Part shown: one piece after another, positions 15,297 through 23,975 of the stretch | Position numbering within the stretch: the first letter of the stretch is position 1 | How the letters are laid out: each line of letters begins with the position of its first letter | NCBI RefSeq assembly: GCF_002860285.1 | Contig: NZ_PGVF01000004.1 | Location: 1 to 64,000, forward strand | Length of the DNA stretch: 64,000 bases | Direction of reading: 5' to 3' | Origin: Bacillus sp. M6-12 | GTDB taxonomy: Bacteria; Bacillota; Bacilli; Bacillales; DSM-1321 | Notes under the pieces: generated by a model | Told to the model about the DNA's origin: nothing | Databases searched by the model: none | What the model saw: the letters and a program-made list of their open reading frames with translations, nothing else | Position numbers and translations under genes: made by a program

Positions 15297-15890
15297 TTAC
15301 GTACAGCTCTTTAATTCTGGCTTATTATCATATACAGCCCGCTCGCCGCCGATTAACTTGGGGCGTGTCTTTGCCATCGTTACATGCGCATGGCCTACCT
15401 GCCTGATTTTACTTCGCACCGGCACCGCCACATGCTTTAAATGCATGCCGATAAAGGTATCACCGATATCAATACCGGCATCAGCCTTAATATGCTCCAC
15501 AACAACAGCCTGATTCAGGTGGTTGAACGCATATGCAGCCATCGCACCGCCCGCTGTTTGTACTGGGATGACCGCAACCTCTTCATACCCGCGGCTTTCA
15601 GCTGTTTGGCGAGTGACAACAAGCGCCCTGTTCAAGTGTTCACAGCATTGGAAAGCCAAATTCAATCCGGTTTTTTGCTGAAATGCCTCAAATTCTCTAA
15701 AAATAATGGCAGCGGCATCAAGTGTTCCTTCGGTTCCAATCCTTTTTCCAATTACCTCACTGGTACTGCAGCCAACAACCAGAAGATGCTTGTCCTGTAA
15801 TTGGGCCTCATCCTGTAAATCCCCCAATAAAGTCCGCAACTGTGTTCGCCATACCTCCAAATCAGATGAAACAGATTGCTCGAATGCCAT
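15297..15890 (-). CDS. ywlG: YwlG family protein (TIGR01440, function unknown)
   Basis: A 197-residue conserved soluble protein found next to glyA and rpiB in Bacilli. Recognisable segments are [36 protein letters not shown] and [19 protein letters not shown]. No function is established; a link to thioredoxin-like or nucleotide chemistry should not be assumed. The start is set at the ATG at 15890; another ATG four codons earlier abuts the ribosome site. A family B repeat separates it from rpiB. Confidence 0.85.
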   Translation of the reverse strand: MAFEQSVSSDLEVWRTQLRTLLGDLQDEAQLQDKHLLVVGCSTSEVIGKRIGTEGTLDAAAIIFREFEAFQQKTGLNLAFQCCEHLNRALVVTRQTAESRGYEEVAVIPVQTAGGAMAAYAFNHLNQAVVVEHIKADAGIDIGDTFIGMHLKHVAVPVRSKIRQVGHAHVTMAKTRPKLIGGERAVYDNKPELKSCT

Positions 15891-15927
15891 AACAAAGCCC
15901 ATCCTTTCCGAATTTAGAGTGGTTATT

Positions 15928-16104
15928 AGAAAAGCGCAAGCCCCTGATACAAGGAACGTCGACTAAGGTCTGCCACGTCCTCACAAAGCTGTCGCTTTGT
16001 TTCGTGCGATGAATCGCTGCCGAAGCGTTCCTTGTCCTGTGGCGACGCCGGCACTAGCACGTCTTGTGCGTCGGGGCTGAGTGCTGGAGCTAGACATCTG
16101 TACC
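15928..16104. repeat. Intergenic repeat family B, copy 1
   Basis: Starts with AGAAAAGCGCAAGC and ends with GTGCTGGAGCTAGACATCTG. It contains the internal module with CACAAAGCTGTCGCTTTGT (a hairpin) followed by GCGATGAATCGCTGCCGAAG and a CCTTGTCCTGTGGCGACG segment. Fills most of the ywlG-rpiB gap. Confidence 0.8.
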
Positions 16105-16146
16105 TTATTAAAAAAGATATACTTTCTTAGCTAGTAAATAATGCTA

Positions 16147-16593
16147 TCAGAGATTTGCTTTTTCGTATTCTGTGATTTTTCCGACACGCGCAGCATGGCG
16201 GCCGCCTTCATACTCTTCTCCAAGCCAAGTCTTGGCAATTTCCCTGGCCAGCCCTGGGCCAATTACACGTTCGCCCATCGCGAGAATGTTGCTGTCATTA
16301 TGCTGGCGGGTCGCTTTTGCACTGAATACATCATGAACCAGCGCGCAGCGAATGCCTTTCACTTTATTCGCAGCAATACTCATCCCGATTCCAGTACCGC
16401 AAATTAAAATGCCGCGGTCAAATTCCCCGTTCGCCACCTTCTCAGCTACTGGAAGGGCGTAATCCGGATAGTCGACTGATGTACCGCAATCACAGCCGAA
16501 ATCCTCAAACTCAATACCCAGTTCTGTTAGCAAATTCTTTATTTCCTCGCGGATATTTAATCCGCCGTGGTCTGAAGCTATAGCTACCTTCAT
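16147..16593 (-). CDS. rpiB: Ribose 5-phosphate isomerase B
   Basis: RpiB interconverts ribose 5-phosphate and ribulose 5-phosphate in the pentose phosphate pathway. The 148-residue sequence shows ASDHGG at the start, catalytic C65 in LICGTGIGMSI, and NDSNILAMGER. AAGGAGG precedes the ATG. B. subtilis carries this gene (ywlF) at the same position. Confidence 0.95.
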   Translation of the reverse strand: MKVAIASDHGGLNIREEIKNLLTELGIEFEDFGCDCGTSVDYPDYALPVAEKVANGEFDRGILICGTGIGMSIAANKVKGIRCALVHDVFSAKATRQHNDSNILAMGERVIGPGLAREIAKTWLGEEYEGGRHAARVGKITEYEKANL

Positions 16594-16704
16594 ATTATTG
16601 CCTCCTTATGACCTTCTTTGTTTATATTTTGACACAATCAAATTAAAAGATAAAGCAACGTTCCTTTTTTATGAATGCACTGCCAGAATACATTTTTTCT
16701 GCAG

Positions 16705-16773
16705 AAAAATCCGGCCTGGCAATTCCTTTGATCTGCTTTTACTGGCAGCCAGGAGTTTTTACAGACCGGACTT
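16705..16773 (-). terminator. Probable terminator of the chemoreceptor gene
   Basis: Branched inverted repeat (outer TCCGG with CCGGA, inner CCTGGC with GCCAGG) followed by a T run on the minus strand. Confidence 0.5.
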
Positions 16774-16800
16774 GGATTAATTAATAGATTTAAAATTGCT

Positions 16801-18090
16801 TTAAACCTGGAATCGAATAATTGTTTGCTGCAGTTTTTCAGCTTGCGCCTTCAAATCATTTGCTAATACTTCGACGTTTTCAATTACATCAGCCTGATCC
16901 TGTGTAGCAGACGTTACTTCTTCTGCTCCAGCAGAGGTTTGTTCTGCAATTGCCGCAACCTCCTCCGATTGGCTCGCTGTTTGCTGAATGGTATTCATCT
17001 GGCGGTCAACCAGTCCGGTAATATCCTGAACGGCCGCTGCAACCTTGTTGACCGTTTTCGTCATTTCCTCAATGACCGCATTTGTTTCTGCTCCTTTTTT
17101 CGCTTCGCTATTAGCCGACTCAACCTGTTCGCTTATTTGCTTCACTACTCCCTGAACTTCCTGCTGGATATTCTGGATTAGAGAAGATATTCCTTGTACC
17201 GCCTTGGCGCTTTCATCAGCAAGAAGGCGAACCTCTTCAGCAACTACTGCGAATCCTTTTCCATGCTCCCCTGCCCGCGCTGCTTCAATAGATGCATTTA
17301 AGGCAAGCAAATTAGTCTGGGCAGCGATGTCGCCAACAAGCTGGATAATTTGCTCAACCTTCTTCGCATTATCTTCCAGCCGTTTTACCGACTGCAGTGA
17401 ATCCTGGTTTTCTTTGGCCAGATGCTGGATGCCGGCAATTAAGGAATGGATAACTTCTTTGCTGTTCATCAGCTCATTAACCATTTCACTCGATGTTTGG
17501 GCAGAAGCCTGTGCTTTGTCCTGCACTTCTTTAGCAATTAAAATGACATCCTCTACGGATTCAGCCGTGTTTTGAATGGAGACTGCTGAATTGTCTGCAC
17601 CCATTGATATTTCTTCAATCGTTCTGGCGATATTTTCTGCCTGTTCTGCCGCACGTGAAGATTCTTTAGAAATCGAGATTACCTTATCATTAGTTTCGCG
17701 GAAGTTTTCATCAATGCTTTGAACCATTTCTCTTAAGTTAAACAGCATATGGTTAAACGCAATTCCAAGCGAGCGAATCTCATCATCTGATTTCGAAACC
17801 TCTACATCTTCCTTGATGTTTCCATCTGCCGCTTTCAACGCTACCCTTTCCAGTTTTTCTAGCGGTTTGGTGATAAATCCCGCAGCGAAAAATGCCAAAA
17901 TCCCTGACCATATGATCCCTAACGATAGGATTGCAACATTGTAGAGCGCCTCATTAATCCCGCTGAAAAACCTCGGATAAATCACATAAATAAACACTTC
18001 TGACGTACCGTAAGTGATAAGCGCCAAAGCTGTAATGAAGACCACCAATTTTTTGCGCAAGCTAAATTTGTAAGTTTTCTTTTCAGACAC
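16801..18090 (-). CDS. Methyl-accepting chemotaxis protein without extracellular domain
   Basis: The 429-residue protein has two membrane helices near residues 14-34 and 45-68 with only a very short loop between them, then a HAMP domain (about 68-125) and a long cytoplasmic signalling coiled coil. The receptor tip is clear: [47 protein letters not shown] in family terms, centred near residue 270. With almost no external part, it would sense a membrane or internal cue, or signals through the HAMP. Start is GTG at 18090 after GGGGGAG. No chemoreceptor sits here in B. subtilis, so this is a lineage insertion between rpiB and ywlE. Confidence 0.9.
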   Translation of the reverse strand: MSEKKTYKFSLRKKLVVFITALALITYGTSEVFIYVIYPRFFSGINEALYNVAILSLGIIWSGILAFFAAGFITKPLEKLERVALKAADGNIKEDVEVSKSDDEIRSLGIAFNHMLFNLREMVQSIDENFRETNDKVISISKESSRAAEQAENIARTIEEISMGADNSAVSIQNTAESVEDVILIAKEVQDKAQASAQTSSEMVNELMNSKEVIHSLIAGIQHLAKENQDSLQSVKRLEDNAKKVEQIIQLVGDIAAQTNLLALNASIEAARAGEHGKGFAVVAEEVRLLADESAKAVQGISSLIQNIQQEVQGVVKQISEQVESANSEAKKGAETNAVIEEMTKTVNKVAAAVQDITGLVDRQMNTIQQTASQSEEVAAIAEQTSAGAEEVTSATQDQADVIENVEVLANDLKAQAEKLQQTIIRFQV

Positions 18091-18158
18091 AATTTCTCCC
18101 CCTTTTATCTCCCAATCCTTCTTTATCCTTTTGTCAGCCTCGCATGCCTTTTTGTTCT

Positions 18159-18596
18159 CTATAATTTTTCGGGCAGCTGGCTGATCAGGCTTTCCAGCTC
18201 TTGAAAGGTTTTCTTGTAGGTGGCGAGGGAACCTCCAAACGGATCGGAAATGTCTCTGTCGCCCTGACTGCCTACAATAAACTCTTTTATGGTGAATGTT
18301 TTTTCAATGGCCTGGGGATATAAGTCCTGTATGATTGACTTATGGCTCTCTGTCATCGTAAAAATATGTGTTGCCCACTCTATCTCAGCGGGGGACAACG
18401 TCGTAGAAGAATGCTCATGAACAATGGAGTTAAGGTCCATAACCTCCTTGGCGTAGCGGGAAGCAGCATCCCCTTCTGCTGCAAAAACTCCTGCTGATTT
18501 CACTTCTATGCCTGGTATATTTTTGCTCTTTAAAATTGCTTCAGCCATCGGACTTCTGCATGTATTTCCTGTGCAAACAAATAGAACACGAATCAT
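18159..18596 (-). CDS. ywlE: Protein-arginine phosphatase (YwlE type)
   Basis: A 145-residue low-molecular-weight phosphatase. The P-loop reads V-C8-T-G-N-T12-C-R14-S; Thr at position 12, where tyrosine phosphatases have Ile, is the known mark of arginine phosphatases such as YwlE. The general acid D118 is in SDPFGG. The enzyme reverses McsB arginine phosphorylation that marks proteins for ClpCP. Gene order next to rpiB and mntP agrees. Confidence 0.93.
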   Translation of the reverse strand: MIRVLFVCTGNTCRSPMAEAILKSKNIPGIEVKSAGVFAAEGDAASRYAKEVMDLNSIVHEHSSTTLSPAEIEWATHIFTMTESHKSIIQDLYPQAIEKTFTIKEFIVGSQGDRDISDPFGGSLATYKKTFQELESLISQLPEKL

Positions 18597-18692
18597 TCCT
18601 GCAAGCCTCCTTTATCCCGCATTTCGCTTACGTTTCTCTATTGTCCATTATAATTCATTTGGTCTTTGTTTCCAAAGACCTATTTTAAAATA

Positions 18693-18865
18693 GGCGCTGT
18701 TGACCTTAGCAGTTGATTCCCACTCCACGCGCCCGCCTTCCGCAGGACGTTGAATAAGCATCCTTGAAAAAACACCGCACGAAGGAAATGCGAAGCATTT
18801 TCGAGGAGTATCGCACCTTCCGCTGCAATCAACATGCAGCAAAATAAACAAGGAGCTTGAATAGC
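18693..18865. repeat. Intergenic repeat family A, copy 2
   Basis: Starts GCGCTGTTGACCTTAGCAG, contains a TCCACGCGCCCGCCTTCCGC core and a CCGCTGCAATCAACATGCAG end region matching copies at 1599 and 22860. More diverged than copy 3. Confidence 0.7.
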
Positions 18866-18954
18866 CTAAAAATAAGCACGCAACTGACCAACGAATTTCA
18901 CAGAATAATTAAATAGGCTCTTTCCCTTATATCGGCTGTCTTTGTCCAATTATG

Positions 18955-19191
18955 AGCAGTTCTTCTTTTATTTTCGCTCACCCAAACCCTGTTTCATAGG
19001 ATGTGCCTGTTTTCCCACTGGCTGATCAAATAGATGGATTTCCCCGTTTTTATACCAACGCATCCAGGTTTTCAGTTGCGATTTGTTTTAATCTGTAATT
19101 GATCCATCACTTCTTTAACAGGCACTCCTCCCAGTCTCATTTCAACTGCCTTCATTTTCACTTCTGCTGGATAACTCACTCAAGTACCCAT
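18955..19191 (-). pseudogene. Decayed transposase OrfA of an IS3-family (IS150-like) element
   Basis: From the ATG at 19191 the minus strand reads MGT-stop-VSYPAEVKMKAVEMRLGGVPVKEVMDQLQIK, then, after a one-base frameshift, NKSQLKTWMRWYKNGEIHLFDQPVGKQ. This is the N-terminal helix-turn-helix of IS3-family OrfA proteins common in Bacillus. A stop at codon 4, the frameshift and a truncated end make it non-functional. No orfB is found. The 18900-18955 stretch may be further decayed IS sequence. Confidence 0.8.
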
Positions 19192-19286
19192 AGAAAAAAC
19201 ACCTCCAAGTTGTTTATTAGGTATTCCATACCCGTTTTTCAACTTGAAGGTGTTTTTATTTGTCTCACTTTATGGGGTCAGTCCCC
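19192..19286 (-). mobile_element. Left end of the IS3-family remnant with hairpin over the orfA ribosome site
   Basis: Contains GGGACTGACCCCATAAAGTG on the minus strand, the usual end of this IS type, then AAAACACCTTCAAGTTG, which is complementary to CAACTTGGAGGTGTTTT. The second arm includes the GGAGG ribosome site of orfA. The right IS end was not found. Confidence 0.65.
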
Positions 19287-19322
19287 AAATGCCAGGGTTC
19301 TGCACTTTACTAGCTATTAATT

Positions 19323-19877
19323 TCACATTGAAAATAGCAATTTAATTCCGAAGGCACACAATATGCTTCCTCCCAGTATTTCACTGTACACTCCAAGGAT
19401 CCCCTGAACTTTTCTGCCGACCAGCAGCCCAAGCCATGTGAGAATTGCAGCGGCGGCCCCGAAGCAAATAACGGTGACTACCGTCCGTGCCCCATATATT
19501 CCAAGAGTCAAGCCGACCGAGAAGCTGTCCAGGCTGACACTTAATGCAAACACAAATAAGCCGGCCCCTACTGGAGCAAGAAGAGTCTCTTCACCGCCTT
19601 TTAATCCCGAGTAAAACATTTGCAGTCCTAAGATTACTAGCAGGATTCCTCCCGCATAGGCGGCGAAGGTACCAAATTGTCCAGAAATAAACCGGCCAGC
19701 CGCCATTCCCAATAGCGGCATGAAAACATGGAAGACCCCTACTGTCAAACCGATAAGGAAGATTTGTTTCAGTCTGAGCTTAAACATTCCCATTCCCAAT
19801 CCTACTGAAAAGGCATCCATCCCCAGCGCAAATGCCATTAATAGCAGCGTAAACAATTCTCCAGCAAACGAATTCAC
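19323..19877 (-). CDS. mntP: Manganese efflux pump MntP
   Basis: The 184-residue protein has six membrane helices and the two conserved acidic motifs of the family: [14 protein letters not shown] in helix 1 and [16 protein letters not shown] in helix 4. MntP exports Mn(II). The start is a GTG at 19877 (GTG-AAT-TCG) with AAGGAGG eight bases upstream; an in-frame ATG at 19931 gives an unlikely polar N-terminus. I see no yybP-ykoY manganese riboswitch in the short upstream region. Confidence 0.9.
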   Translation of the reverse strand: MNSFAGELFTLLLMAFALGMDAFSVGLGMGMFKLRLKQIFLIGLTVGVFHVFMPLLGMAAGRFISGQFGTFAAYAGGILLVILGLQMFYSGLKGGEETLLAPVGAGLFVFALSVSLDSFSVGLTLGIYGARTVVTVICFGAAAAILTWLGLLVGRKVQGILGVYSEILGGSILCAFGIKLLFSM

Positions 19878-19965
19878 CTCTTTTACCTCCTTGGACTTGC
19901 CTACAAACAGAGTATGCTTGTCAGAGGCCAATTAGAATTAAAACATGTCCAAGATTTTTTGAGGC

Positions 19966-21009
19966 TTACTGCTCGATTACGCGGTGGCCGGCCGCTTTTA
20001 AAAGGCGGTTCATAATGGCGCTTCCTAAGCCTGCTTCTGAAAATACTTCTCCGTATATGATATCGACCTCTTTTTCATCAAAGGTGCGCAAGGTAGCATA
20101 CAGGCTGGCCGCTATCTTCTTTAAGTCTCCTTCAGCGGCTGGGGCGATAATAACGTCAGCTTTGTACATTTCCTTTTTTTCAGAAGTGGTAAATACGCCT
20201 GTTCTCAAACCATTAGCTTTGTTTTCATCAATAAGCTTCTGGATAAAGGATGGTTCACCTTTCACCAGGAAAAAGTCTGCTTTAGGCGCATAATGCGTAT
20301 ATTTCATGCCAGGTGATTTCGGAGCTGCCGCTGCATTTTTAAGGGCTTCATCCACTCTTACAGCTCCAACGACTGATTCAATCTCTTCCTTCGTTACTCC
20401 TCCTGGACGAAGAATGACTGGGATTGCTTCCGTGCAATCCACAACTGTGGATTCAAGTCCCACACCTGTTGAACCTCCATCCACAATCCCGGCTATTTTG
20501 CCTTCTAAGTCATCCAGCACATGCTGGGCGTTCGTAGGACTCGGACGGCCAGAGGTATTGGCACTCGGTGCGGCAATCGGGATATTGGCAGCGGCAATCA
20601 GGCTTAAAGCAACAGGATGATCAGGCATGCGGACAGCTACTGAGTCTAATCCGGCTGTTACCCGCCCGGACAGAACCCCTTGCTTTTTCTTCAAAACTAG
20701 CGTTAAAGGACCAGGCCAAAACGCATCGATCAGTGATTCCGCTTTGGAAGGGACTTCATCTGCAATTTGCTGCAGCTGTTCTTTAGAGGCAATATGTACA
20801 ATCAGCGGGTTATCTGATGGACGGCCCTTTGCCAAATAAATTTTTTCCACAGCTTCGTCGCTCTTGGCATTCGCTCCAAGGCCATATACTGTTTCTGTGG
20901 GGAAAGCAACAAGTTCATTCGTTATTAACAATTCAGCAGGTTCCGTTATTTGTGGATAATCCTTCAGATTGTCCACATGTTTATCCACAGTCCATTTTTT
21001 TGTATTCAT
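19966..21009 (-). CDS. ywlC: L-threonylcarbamoyladenylate synthase (Sua5/YwlC)
   Basis: The enzyme makes threonylcarbamoyl-AMP for the t6A37 modification of tRNAs that read ANN codons. The 347-residue protein has the YrdC domain (KGRPSDNPLIVHI, PIAAPSANTSGRPSPT, LRPGGVT) and a C-terminal Sua5 domain after the SPGMKYTHYAPKA linker. AGAAGGTGC precedes the ATG. The first 20 codons contain three DnaA-box sequences, so the N-terminal residues WTVDKHVDNLKDYPQ are partly dictated by them. Confidence 0.95.
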   Translation of the reverse strand: MNTKKWTVDKHVDNLKDYPQITEPAELLITNELVAFPTETVYGLGANAKSDEAVEKIYLAKGRPSDNPLIVHIASKEQLQQIADEVPSKAESLIDAFWPGPLTLVLKKKQGVLSGRVTAGLDSVAVRMPDHPVALSLIAAANIPIAAPSANTSGRPSPTNAQHVLDDLEGKIAGIVDGGSTGVGLESTVVDCTEAIPVILRPGGVTKEEIESVVGAVRVDEALKNAAAAPKSPGMKYTHYAPKADFFLVKGEPSFIQKLIDENKANGLRTGVFTTSEKKEMYKADVIIAPAAEGDLKKIAASLYATLRTFDEKEVDIIYGEVFSEAGLGSAIMNRLLKAAGHRVIEQ

Positions 21010-21176
21010 TTATAGCACCTTCTATTTAAGTTCTCTACTTATTATATAATTACATTTATTTCTGGAGTTTTACAAAAAAGTTACTTTGAAAGTATAAAAG
21101 AAGACTGCTGTTAAAACAAGGTTTATCCACAAATTGTGGATAATTACAGTTAAAAAGTGGATAACTTTGTGGATAT
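20951..21176. other. DnaA-box cluster 1 at the 5' end of ywlC
   Basis: Exact matches to TTATNCACA in either direction: 20951-20959, 20981-20989, 21123-21131 and 21135-21143. One-mismatch sites: 20969-20977, 21156-21164 and 21168-21176. Three sites are inside ywlC codons; four are in the 170-bp gap before the GNAT gene. Known DnaA-box clusters outside oriC in B. subtilis include one near ywlC, as I recall it. Confidence 0.85.
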
Positions 21177-21180
21177 TTAG

Positions 21181-21630
21181 TTATAGTGAAAACGTTTTAC
21201 ACATAAAGACGGCTGACTTTTTGTGAATAAGTTCTGTGACACTGGAAGAAGAAAACAATTCAGAAGGAAGCTGATCATACTCCTTCCTGCTAAAACCCAG
21301 CGTTTCAAATAAAAACAAGGACGACTCCTTATCGGTTGCAAGAAATACCGACTCAAGCCCCCGGGCTTGTGCAAGCCAAAGAACTTGCTGGAGCATTGCA
21401 GGTATTCGTTCAATCGGGAAAGACCGATCAAAAACAAATGACCTTAACAGCGCAATCTGCCGCAGCGGCTCCATGCCAATTGCCGCAAATTTTTTGCCCG
21501 CTTCATTTTCTGCTAATAAATAGAATTGATAGTTTTCCCTTACACCCTCGGAACTGATCCCCGCGATCCGATAGAAATCCTCAAGTTCCTTTATATCAGA
21601 AGCTTCTGTACTTCGAAATTGAATGTTCAT
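21181..21630 (-). CDS. ywlB: GNAT-family N-acetyltransferase (YwlB-like)
   Basis: A 149-residue protein with GNAT features: MNIQFRSTEASDIKELEDF at the start, a central strand region (LLRSFVFDRSFPIERIPAMLQQVL) and the late FLFETLGFSRKEYDQLP motif. The standard acetyl-CoA loop (Q/RxxGxG/A) is weak, so catalytic activity is uncertain. GTGGAGG precedes the ATG. It lies between two DnaA-box clusters. Substrate is unknown. Confidence 0.75.
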   Translation of the reverse strand: MNIQFRSTEASDIKELEDFYRIAGISSEGVRENYQFYLLAENEAGKKFAAIGMEPLRQIALLRSFVFDRSFPIERIPAMLQQVLWLAQARGLESVFLATDKESSLFLFETLGFSRKEYDQLPSELFSSSSVTELIHKKSAVFMCKTFSL

Positions 21631-21665
21631 TTACGTACCTCCACTTTCTATGCTTTTACTCTAAG

Positions 21666-21832
21666 TTATGCACAATCTATTAAAAAAGAACCTTAATAGA
21701 TTTGAGAACAGTGGATGTTTTGTGGATAAGAATTTTTATAAAAAATAAATTTATTCACAAATAAAGCTTAAAATCTCAGAAGATAGTGTAATATCCACAT
21801 TTTGTGGATGAATTTATTGCCTTTGTGGACGG
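21666..21832. other. DnaA-box cluster 2 upstream of the GNAT gene
   Basis: Exact TTATNCACA matches at 21666-21674, 21721-21729 and 21751-21759; one-mismatch sites at 21791-21799 and 21803-21811; a two-mismatch site near 21824-21832. The rest of 21631-21950 is AT-rich with no gene. Together with cluster 1 this makes about thirteen sites in 0.9 kb. Confidence 0.8.
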
Positions 21833-21954
21833 ATAACTTTTTTGAAAAATTGTCAGCGTCCTTTCTATAATTATTGACTTAACAACTGCTAAAATCCGGC
21901 TAACGGCACTAGTTCCTTAGGCGGATTGCTTTCAAAATTTACTCTTAAAAAAAG

Positions 21955-21997
21955 AAAAGACCGCATTCCCGGTAAGGAAAAGCGATCCATTCTTTCT
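21955..21997 (-). terminator. Terminator of spoIIR
   Basis: Inverted repeat around GATCGC and GCGGTC (with G-U pairs) followed by TTTTCTTTTTTT on the minus strand, right after the spoIIR stop. Confidence 0.65.
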
Positions 21998-22002
21998 AAT
22001 TA

Positions 22003-22773
22003 TTAAAATATATCTTCAAAAAGCTCTAAAATAAGGAATTTAGCTTTTATTGGCTGTTCATCCTGCTCAACGTATACCGGCTCTTGAGCCTGAGCAACAA
22101 CTTGTTCCTTCTTTTCATGTTTACTAATAGACTTATCATTTTCTTCAACGGCTACACTAGCTTCCGGAAGTTGTGTCTCACTGCTTTTTTCCGCTGCTGG
22201 TGCCACCTCTGTCTGTAACTCCTTTTCGCTTACCGGCTGTTCATCGTTCATAGGGCTCTGGCTGACAGCTGTCCCGTTTGAAAAATCAAGAAAGCAAAGC
22301 GGCGGGAACAGTACGCACCACCAGTTAGCTCCTTCTCCCTCACCAAGTGTAATCACGATTGCTTCATATTCTCCTGCAGGATACAGATATTGTCCATAAA
22401 GCTTCGTCGGAAAGCTCGCCCGTCCAAAATCTACCTTCACCGTTTGGCTGACACCATTCTCATGAACCACTTGCTCGGCTGTTTTTTGAATATCCGGCAG
22501 ATGGGACTCAATTACGTTTCTTGCGTCGTCCAGAGAAGTTAAATCCTTCACCCATTCGGAAATATCCGCATTTACTTCGTCTCTGATCAGCCGCTTAATA
22601 TCCTGATCTTTCTGTTTATCGCTATTTGCCAGTATACGCAGGCGAATAGCCTCTTTTGGAATTACCAACGTTTCTTCGGCAGACGCAGTCTCTTGTTTTG
22701 GCATATATAAACTTAAGATCGTACCGATCGTTAAGATTAATAGATAAGCTAATGGAATGTATTTTTTGTTCAT
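22003..22773 (-). CDS. spoIIR: Stage II sporulation protein R
   Basis: SpoIIR is secreted from the forespore and triggers SpoIIGA to process pro-sigma-E in the mother cell. The 256-residue protein has an N-terminal membrane/signal segment (residues 9-27), then the conserved core (RLRILANSDKQKDQDIKRLIRDEVNADI, VDFGRASFPTKLYGQYLYPAGEYEAIVITLGEGEGANWWCVLFPPLCFLDF). The last 90 residues are a polar, Glu/Gln-rich tail seen in variable form in relatives. AGGGAGGAG precedes the ATG. A consensus sigma-F promoter is upstream. Confidence 0.96.
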   Translation of the reverse strand: MNKKYIPLAYLLILTIGTILSLYMPKQETASAEETLVIPKEAIRLRILANSDKQKDQDIKRLIRDEVNADISEWVKDLTSLDDARNVIESHLPDIQKTAEQVVHENGVSQTVKVDFGRASFPTKLYGQYLYPAGEYEAIVITLGEGEGANWWCVLFPPLCFLDFSNGTAVSQSPMNDEQPVSEKELQTEVAPAAEKSSETQLPEASVAVEENDKSISKHEKKEQVVAQAQEPVYVEQDEQPIKAKFLILELFEDIF

Positions 22774-22800
22774 GTTTTTCGCTCCTCCCTTTCACACTTA

Positions 22801-22830
22801 CAGTCTGGCCTGATTTCTTTTATCTTAAAC
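22801..22830 (-). promoter_or_regulatory. Sigma-F promoter of spoIIR
   Basis: GTTTA, 15 bases, then GGCCAGACTG. This fits the B. subtilis sigma-F consensus GYWTA-N15/16-GGHNANAHTR at every defined position and matches the known forespore expression of spoIIR. Confidence 0.8.
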
Positions 22831-22859
22831 TAGCAAAATGAAATTTTTTTCTAAAGAAA

Positions 22860-23043
22860 AGGCTCTGTTAACCTTGGCTGTTGATTTCCGCTCCAGGCAC
22901 TCGCTTTCCGCGGGCGGTTCGGGAGCCTCCTCGGCGCTTTGCGCCTGTGGGGTCTCCCTTGACCCGTTATTCCCGCAGGAGTCTCACGCCTTCCGCTCCA
23001 ATCAACATAGTAGCAAAATCGACAATGAGCTTTAACACAGCAA
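22860..23043. repeat. Intergenic repeat family A, copy 3
   Basis: Starts GCTCTGTTAACCTTGGCTG and ends GAGCTTTAACACAGC; the ends are an imperfect inverted repeat. The core holds CGCTTTCCGCGGGCGG and GCCTGTGGGGTCTCCCTTG. Located between the sigma-F promoter and the prmC terminator. Confidence 0.8.
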
Positions 23044-23044
23044 A

Positions 23045-23092
23045 GAAAAAAACGCCTCAAGCCTAGTTTCCCAGGCTATGAGGCGTTTTTTC
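23045..23092 (-). terminator. Intrinsic terminator of prfA-prmC
   Basis: Long stem AAAACGCCTCA(TA)GCCTGG type with T runs on both sides, directly after prmC; usable in both directions. Confidence 0.88.
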
Positions 23093-23099
23093 AATAAAT

Positions 23100-23975
23100 T
23101 CAACTCAATTCTGCAAATACCATGCGGTCCTTGCCATTTATATCATATTCAACGGAAATCAATGCGTTTGGAAAAGTTTTGCGCAGCATACCTGCAACAC
23201 TGTCTCCCTGTCCTGTTCCAACTTCAAATCCAATAAGACCAGGCTTCCGCAACACAAGCGGCAGTTCTTCCATAAAGCGCCTGTAAAAGTCCAGTCCATC
23301 TTCACCCGCAAACAAGGCACGATGAGGTTCGTGCTCCGTCACAACCTCGGACATCCACTCTTTATCCTGAAGCGGAATATATGGAGGATTTGATAAGACG
23401 ATATCAAACGTTTCTTTCTTTTCGATCAACGGCTGCAGCAAATCACCGCAAACAAACCTGACATCAGCTCCCAGGATAGCAGCATTTTCATTCGCAACTT
23501 CAAGAGAAGCTTCAGCAATATCAGTGGCCGTTACAGCAAGGGCAGGCTGCTCCAGCTTCATTGTAATAGCAATTGCACCGCTCCCTGTCCCAACATCCAA
23601 AAGGCTTAATTCGGTTTCCCCTCCAGATAAAGATGGGATTTTCCTTAGGATATGATAAATCAGCTCTTCGGTTTCAGGTCTTGGAATTAGTACCTCTCCA
23701 TTCACCTTAAAGCTTCTTCCATAGAAATCTTCATGTCCGATAATATGCTGGATCGGGGTACCCTGAACGTGAAGTTCCACTGCTTTTTTAAACTTTACTT
23801 GAATTGGATCAGGAATCTCTGTGTGAAAGTTCGCAAACAGACCCGATCTTTCCATTTGCAAAAAATGCCGGAGGAGGATTTCCCCGGCATTTTCATCCCG
23901 TTTTGAATCCTTTAAATAAGAAGAAGCCCAATTCAGGGCTTCATATACCTTCCATCCAGGATTAGTCATCTGCAT
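23100..23975 (-). CDS. prmC: Release factor glutamine methyltransferase
   Basis: PrmC methylates the glutamine of the GGQ motif in release factors. The 291-residue protein has an N-terminal helical domain and a SAM domain with [13 protein letters not shown] and the substrate motif NPPY at 196-199. Its ATG lies inside the last codons of prfA (14-base overlap), so the two are coupled. A second ATG at 23969 is an alternative start two codons later; neither has a strong ribosome site. Confidence 0.94.
   Translation of the reverse strand: MQMTNPGWKVYEALNWASSYLKDSKRDENAGEILLRHFLQMERSGLFANFHTEIPDPIQVKFKKAVELHVQGTPIQHIIGHEDFYGRSFKVNGEVLIPRPETEELIYHILRKIPSLSGGETELSLLDVGTGSGAIAITMKLEQPALAVTATDIAEASLEVANENAAILGADVRFVCGDLLQPLIEKKETFDIVLSNPPYIPLQDKEWMSEVVTEHEPHRALFAGEDGLDFYRRFMEELPLVLRKPGLIGFEVGTGQGDSVAGMLRKTFPNALISVEYDINGKDRMVFAELS

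Noticed and set aside
19878..19965. Manganese (yybP-ykoY) riboswitch before mntP
   Set aside because: The gap to ywlC is under 90 bases and shows no matching stem pattern.
20951..21832. Chromosomal replication origin
   Set aside because: DnaA boxes are dense, but dnaA, dnaN, rpmH and an AT-rich unwinding region in the usual layout are absent, and gene order places this away from oriC.
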